From: Pyxicephalus adspersus
Lineage: Eukaryota; Chordata; Amphibia; Anura; Pyxicephalidae
Direction of reading: 5' to 3'
NCBI RefSeq assembly: GCF_032062135.1
Contig: NC_092862.1
Span: 92,925,709 to 92,989,708 of the forward strand
Length of the DNA stretch: 64,000 nucleotides
In this document: positions 59,421 to 64,000 of the stretch, one piece after another
Numbering within the stretch: position 1 is the stretch's first letter
Layout: each line of letters opens with the position of its first letter
Program-made: the position numbers and the translations under genes
The notes under the pieces: model-generated
Databases searched by the model: none
Seen by the model: only the letters and a program-made list of their open reading frames with translations
Told to the model about the DNA's origin: nothing

Positions 59421-61014
59421 TCCCTTTCCGCCTAGTCATGCCATCATTTAGTGGAACTGTCAGAGTTGCTGACCTGTGCATGTGCAAGTGTTGGTCACCA
59501 GAATACCGGCATTCCAAGTTTTTTCCCTGCACTTGCTGGGACTGAATAATCCCTCACATCTGTACAGGAGTTGTCATCCAGTTTAGGCAATTAAGATGGC
59601 TGAAGATCACAACTAGAAAAAGAAAAAAAGAAGAATATGATGGCCCCATGCAAGGGAATGGGGATAGGAAAGTATATAGGGTTTATTTCTGCTGGAAAAA
59701 GGGATGGAGAGGGAATTTTCATGAAGTTGATTGCAGTGTGAAAATCTGAATTCAACTAATGGGGGAAACAAAAGTTGGGCCATGTTTTTTCAAAAAATCT
59801 TTTTGCAAAAATACATTTCTATATTTTGCCCATCACTTAAATAATAATTTTGTCAAGTTTTGCGCATATAATTATCCTCAGAAATTTTCTTTAAAGATTA
59901 GAGATTTACTGTATATTCTAGCATCTGCCCAAAATAAATTTGTTTGTAGATACTGTTCTAAGTATCTGTTGGAATCAACTATATCTTTAGAATATTAAAA
60001 GATGATTTCCCAGCAACACCACCAAAAACATTATATAACTAGATGAGTTAAATAATCATTATATTTGGTTATTACAAATAATTACATTGATCTTTTCTTA
60101 ATAATAATAAAAATCAAAATTAAATTAATAAAAAAAAACACATAATATTTTATTTTGAAATCAATATGAAACCATAGATAGTTCCTTGGGATGTTTCATG
60201 AAAGTAAATTTTGTAGAGCCTTTTCAACAGTTTAACTGTTTGCAATGCAAGTAGGACATTGTTAATCTAAGAGTCCTATAACCATGGAAATGTCAAAAAA
60301 GAAGTTTAGACTACTTCCTCCTTGAATTGCTATCCACTCCTTTGTTAGCGTGCCAAGATGTGGAAAAAGAGCAATACAAATAGAAAAGGTAGCTGACCCT
60401 TATAATCTGCCTTTCCGCCCCTTTAGTAACAAATGTGTAATGCTACTCCTTGTATGGCCTGTGTCTTATGACAGCCTAGCTGTGAGATTCATTTACTGAG
60501 CTGAATAAATGGAAAACGAACACAGTTTGGTAAAAGCAATGCAAAAATTGCCTAGTGAAATATTTTATTTTAACATCACTTCTTGTTAACTTACACCAGA
60601 AGAGTAACTTCAGATGTATAGGTAAGAAGTCTCTTTTTAAAGATTATTCTAGTGATAATGTTTCAAGAAGGTTGTAGAATAATATGTGTGCATAACATCC
60701 AAACTGTTAAGTATATTTTGCCAAAAATATTTGTAATGCTAAAAACACTTTGACAAGAAAACAGTGGAAATGATAATTACTATTTTCCTAAGCTATTCTC
60801 TATCAGAAAATTATTTTTGTACTTAGTGCTTAATGATTTTGTTAGATTTTTTGAAGGGTCTCTTCTGAAAAATGTTTGTTTTATAGTGGAAGATAGAAAA
60901 AGTTATTTTATGGTATTTAAATGTATAATTCTTTGCATTACTAGAATAATTTACCCTTTTTGGTGATTGTTAATCAAAAAAAAAGTTTTTTATAAAAAAG
61001 TTAGGAAAGGCTTA
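59421..61014. other. AT-rich stretch, nothing identified
   Basis: No gene or repeat recognised; frame 59759-59998 has no motif. Confidence 0.5.
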
Positions 61015-61663
61015 TCGGGCCAGCGATTCCGAGATGTGCGCCACCGCACTATCCCACACTGCCTATTTATTAAGACATCTGCTATGTCTTAATAGGAAGC
61101 CTCTGCTTCCTTTTAGCCGTGCAGCCTGGTGTATTTTATCGCCATCCCAGGGTCACACTCCAAAGCTGTGCACAGCTAAAGGGAATTTTAGAGGCAGATT
61201 AGTTCCTGACTACCAGTCACCAGTGCCTGTTGTAGTGTTAAGCTAGGCTGACTTGCTGCTGGTTTGTGAATTCATCTGATTTACTGTTTCCGACTTTGCC
61301 TTTTTCTGACTCTATGAGTTTATGCTGCCTGGACTGACCTTTTGCATGTGACCCCATTTCTGCTTGTGTTGTGCCCTTGTGTACCTCATTTGGTAGACGG
61401 CATACCTGTTTATGACCTATTGCTCTGTATTCTGGACTGGTTTCTGTTGGAATTTTGGTACTGCTTATCTGTGGGCTCCAGGTCTTCTGCCAGTCCTTCT
61501 CCAGACACCATCACTTGCGCACAAGTCCTGGGGTCACCCGTGTTCTAGGAAACGCAACCAGTCACCCGAGGCTGAGCAGTGGCTTGCTATAGGTGAAGAG
61601 TGCGGTGTTAGATTGAGGGAGTAGAGTCTGGTGAGTACTGTTGCTGGACTAGAGCCTGACACA
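61015..61663 (+). repeat. LTR-like dispersed repeat, copy 4 (longest)
   Basis: It has the full series 'ggctgacttgctgctggttt', 'gatttactgtttccgacttt', 'ctgcctggactgacctttt', 'tattctggactggtttctgt', 'ccagacaccatcacttgcgc', 'acaagtcctggggtcacccg' and ends 'ctagagcctgaca', i.e. CCTGACA. The left part contains 'gcgattccgagatgtgcgcc'. The TG...CA logic comes from comparing copies 3 and 4. No coding sequence or primer-binding site is seen, so it would be a solo LTR. Confidence 0.5.
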
Positions 61664-62472
61664 AAAGTTTTGGATCAGCAAAGCATCCCAGATCCTTATT
61701 CATACCAAAGTCGGAAAAATAGGTACAAAATAACAAAAAGTGCACAGGAAGAAGAGGTTTTGGTGGAGGAGACATGCAAAGTGGCAAAAATATAGTTTCC
61801 CCTGCTCTTGGTGGTTTCTTGCTTGCATTGCACAGCACATGTGAGCACACCTAAATGAGTTACATCTTCAGTGGTTACCCAATAGCCAAAGAGAATCATG
61901 ATGGACCCAGAAGACTTGGCAGCAAGGATGGTGGTTTTGGGAGATCAAGTGGTTGCAGAATCCTAGACCTGGTTATCGATGCTGGGTCTAGAAAATGGTA
62001 ATCGAGTATGCAGTGCATACTTAAGGATTACGGCAAAAGGTCACCACCCACCAATGACTTTATCTACACATCAGTGAGTTTAGGACTGACATGAGGAAAA
62101 TTTTCCCTGTCCCTTTGCCAGACTGAATGCTTCCACACAGTGATATACAGTGCGCTTTTAATTATGCATAAAAATTTGGTTTGTGATGTCTTTGAAAAGA
62201 CAGAAGTAGTGGATTGAGAAAAATGTGAAAACCAGACAAAATAAAATGTGCATTTAAATGTGCATCCTTTATGCTGATATACAGCACAAAAGTGAGTGTT
62301 TTATCAAGGAGCTTGGGATTTGTTGAATTATGGATAGTAGTTACATCAACCTTGACCACAGGATTTGCAAAAATATTATTTTGCAGATGTATAAGCATTA
62401 AATGCATAAACCCCTTGTGTGTTTTTTGGCCGGGTTGTGCCCAAAGCACCTTAGGAGAGATAAAAAAGTAGT
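61664..62472. other. AT-rich stretch, nothing identified
   Basis: No gene or element seen. Confidence 0.5.
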
Positions 62473-62477
62473 CATTG

Positions 62478-62695
62478 GGCCTGATTTATCAAAGATCTCC
62501 GAGACTGGAGAAGATAGACTATCATTGGTGAACCTGGCTGACCCAGCAAACATGCAATGGATTTCTTACAAATCATATGCTATTAGTTGGCAAATGTTTT
62601 ATGTCCTGGGCAAGATCCATTCCAAGTTTGATCACCGAGGTTCACCTATGATAGTCTATATTCTCCAGTCTTGGAGAGCTTTAATAAATCAGGGC
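62478..62695 (+). mobile_element. Short inverted-repeat element (GGCCTGATTTATCAAAG ends)
   Basis: A 218-base element with inverted arms of about 60 bases: left 'ctgatttatcaaagatctcc', 'gagactggagaagatagact'; right 'agtctatattctccagtctt', 'ggagagctttaataaatcag'. CATTG stands on both sides (62473-62477 and 62696-62700), a possible 5-base duplication. Related copies lie at 45431 and 42175. No coding frame; superfamily not determined. Confidence 0.78.
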
Positions 62696-62700
62696 CATTG

Positions 62701-63761
62701 TCAAAACTGTGGCCTGTTTAGGTGTAAATTTGACCTGTTTAGGTGCCTAGTAAAGCCTTTAGCTATGTTTATTGTATTAGGAAAGATAAAAAATTTATCT
62801 AAAAAGTAACAAGACCAGTAAAGTTACATTTTAGTCAATGCCCTTTTTGTCCCTCCCCAACTGTACTTTCTGTATTGTAAACCCACCGCAGAACGTGGCC
62901 AAACCTTTGTCAAACATTTTCTATAGAAAGTTATTGAAATACTTTAGAAAACTAAAGCAAACATCAGTTGAAGCTAGTGTTTTGCCTTTTGTTTCCTGAT
63001 ACAGGGAAAACTATTTGATGTCTTTATTAGGGATGAACTTCAGATAGATATAAAAGAAACAAGTTAAATGCAGCTTTGACATTATTATTTCAATATCTAA
63101 TGTATTTTTCTGAATGATAGCCAAGTAAGTACCTGATTTTGGAAGGATGCTAAAAACAACCTAGAAACAAGCTAATAAATGTTCTGCTTTTTTGTGCAGC
63201 AACAGGACAGAGGATACCTGTAAATAAAAATATTAGGCTGACTTGAGTGTACTATGGAAATCTCACAGCTGGATGGACAGGAATGCACTTTTTTATTACA
63301 CCATATTTTTTTGTGCTTTTAGCTGTTTTCCTGGAGTTCATTTAGGTTTTATAAATGCTACTCCTAAATTCAAAATAAATCTTTATGCAGCTTGGAAAAT
63401 GTCTTTGCATCCAATCAAGTCTACTTTAATAGAACTAATGGTTCACAAAGTTTTTTCGGCAGAGAGCCTAAGACCAAAGAAAGACAAAAGTATTTGTATT
63501 TAACAGTTCAATAATTCAGCAAGACAGCAAACTTTGATGTTGATGAAGCACAGTGTCAGTGGGCTGACTCATTTTACTAGTGACGTCTACACTACAGCTT
63601 GAAGTTACTTTATTTGAATTAAACAAATAATCTGAGAAGTTAACTCCTGTGGCACTCTGTCTACACATACAGAAAACCATTGAAGAAATCATTTAAAGTT
63701 TAATAATATGATAAACTTTATGTTCTTAGAACAATTACATTTTATATAAACATAACATGAT
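62701..63761. other. AT-rich stretch, nothing identified
   Basis: No gene or element seen; frame 63243-63503 has no motif. Confidence 0.5.
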
Positions 63762-64000
63762 GCCCCTGATTCATCAATAAAATCCGCGCTCGCTGGAAGC
63801 ACGAAAGTACGCGCGGCCATCGATCGCAGATTACTGCGGTCCAGACTCGAGTGTGCGCGTACACTCGCCTCACTGCCAGCCGGATTCCAGCCTTCACAAT
63901 AGGGAAGCGCGGAATCTGCCAATTAAGGCGATTAGATTTCAGCTGCGCGATTAAGGAGGATCTCAAGCTCAATGGTGAGATCATAGCAATTAATTAGCGC
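63762..64000 (-). mobile_element. CpG-rich inverted-repeat element (CCCTGATTCATCAA ends), copy 2, cut by window edge
   Basis: It starts GCCCCTGATTCATCAATAAA and continues with the complement of the right half of the 39117-39584 element ('atccgcgctcgctggaagc', 'aagtacgcgcggcc', 'agccggattccagcc', 'aattaaggcgattagatttc'). Only the first 239 bases are inside the window. Confidence 0.75.

Noticed and set aside
1..64000. Search for host protein-coding exons, tRNA and rRNA genes
   Set aside because: No open stretch showed a host protein family, and no tRNA or rRNA sequence was recognised; the window looks intergenic or intronic.

Overview
This 64 kb window is AT-rich vertebrate DNA in which I can see no host gene. 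No stretch reads as a conserved host exon series, and I see no tRNA, rRNA or CRISPR array. The mix of mobile elements points to an amphibian, most likely a frog. It includes a Penelope-like element with hammerhead-type motifs, a Ngaro-like tyrosine-recombinase retroelement with an SGNH hydrolase domain, an L2-type LINE, an L1-type LINE scrap, a V-SINE with an L2-like tail, a mariner, a Tc1-like scrap, and many short palindromic TTAA-, TA- and hAT-type elements. That host call is an inference from the repeat types; the species is not determined.

Layout. 1.8-2.8 kb: first of three TTAA-flanked, piggyBac-like nonautonomous elements (others at 27.6-28.5 and 40.3-41.2 kb). 3.7-4.2 kb: first of four copies of an LTR-like repeat (others near 27.0, 47.0 and 61.3 kb). 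4.66-5.91 kb: complete-ended but frameshifted mariner with TA target duplication, next to a hammerhead-like motif at 5.94 kb. 7.4-7.9 kb: repeat with a palindromic NRF1-like core. 9.84-10.28 and 45.6-46.1 kb: two inverted copies of one TA-flanked element. 11.7-15.1 kb: broken Penelope-like element, minus strand, with RT, GIY-YIG endonuclease and a 3' part carrying a hammerhead-like core. 17.1-17.7 kb: a hairpin-built element nested inside another inverted-repeat element. 21.8-24.2 kb: Ngaro-like remnant, plus strand. 31.8-32.8 kb: L2-type LINE, minus strand.

33.6-34.1 and 41.3-41.8 kb: two copies of an unidentified LTR-like unit. 38.1-38.4 kb: V-SINE between two AT microsatellites. 39.1-39.6 kb and the right window edge: a CpG-rich element in both orientations. 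43.7-44.5 kb: large inverted repeat with a hammerhead-like motif between its arms. 47.9-48.1 kb: L1-type RT scrap. 52.5-53.1 kb: hAT-type element with a perfect 8-bp target duplication. 54.3-55.2 kb: Tc1-like transposase scrap followed by another hairpin element. The rest looks like unique or very old AT-rich sequence.

No gene system works together here. Every recognisable protein remnant has stops, frameshifts or deleted catalytic residues, so autonomous activity from these copies is unlikely. The points most worth a second look are: a canonical splice acceptor between the recombinase and SGNH parts of the Ngaro-like element; hammerhead-type cores tied to Penelope remnants; and the TTAA-family centres, which combine CpG-rich DNA, near-perfect hairpins and splice-donor sequences. 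All family assignments come from reading motifs and aligning copies by eye, without database searches.
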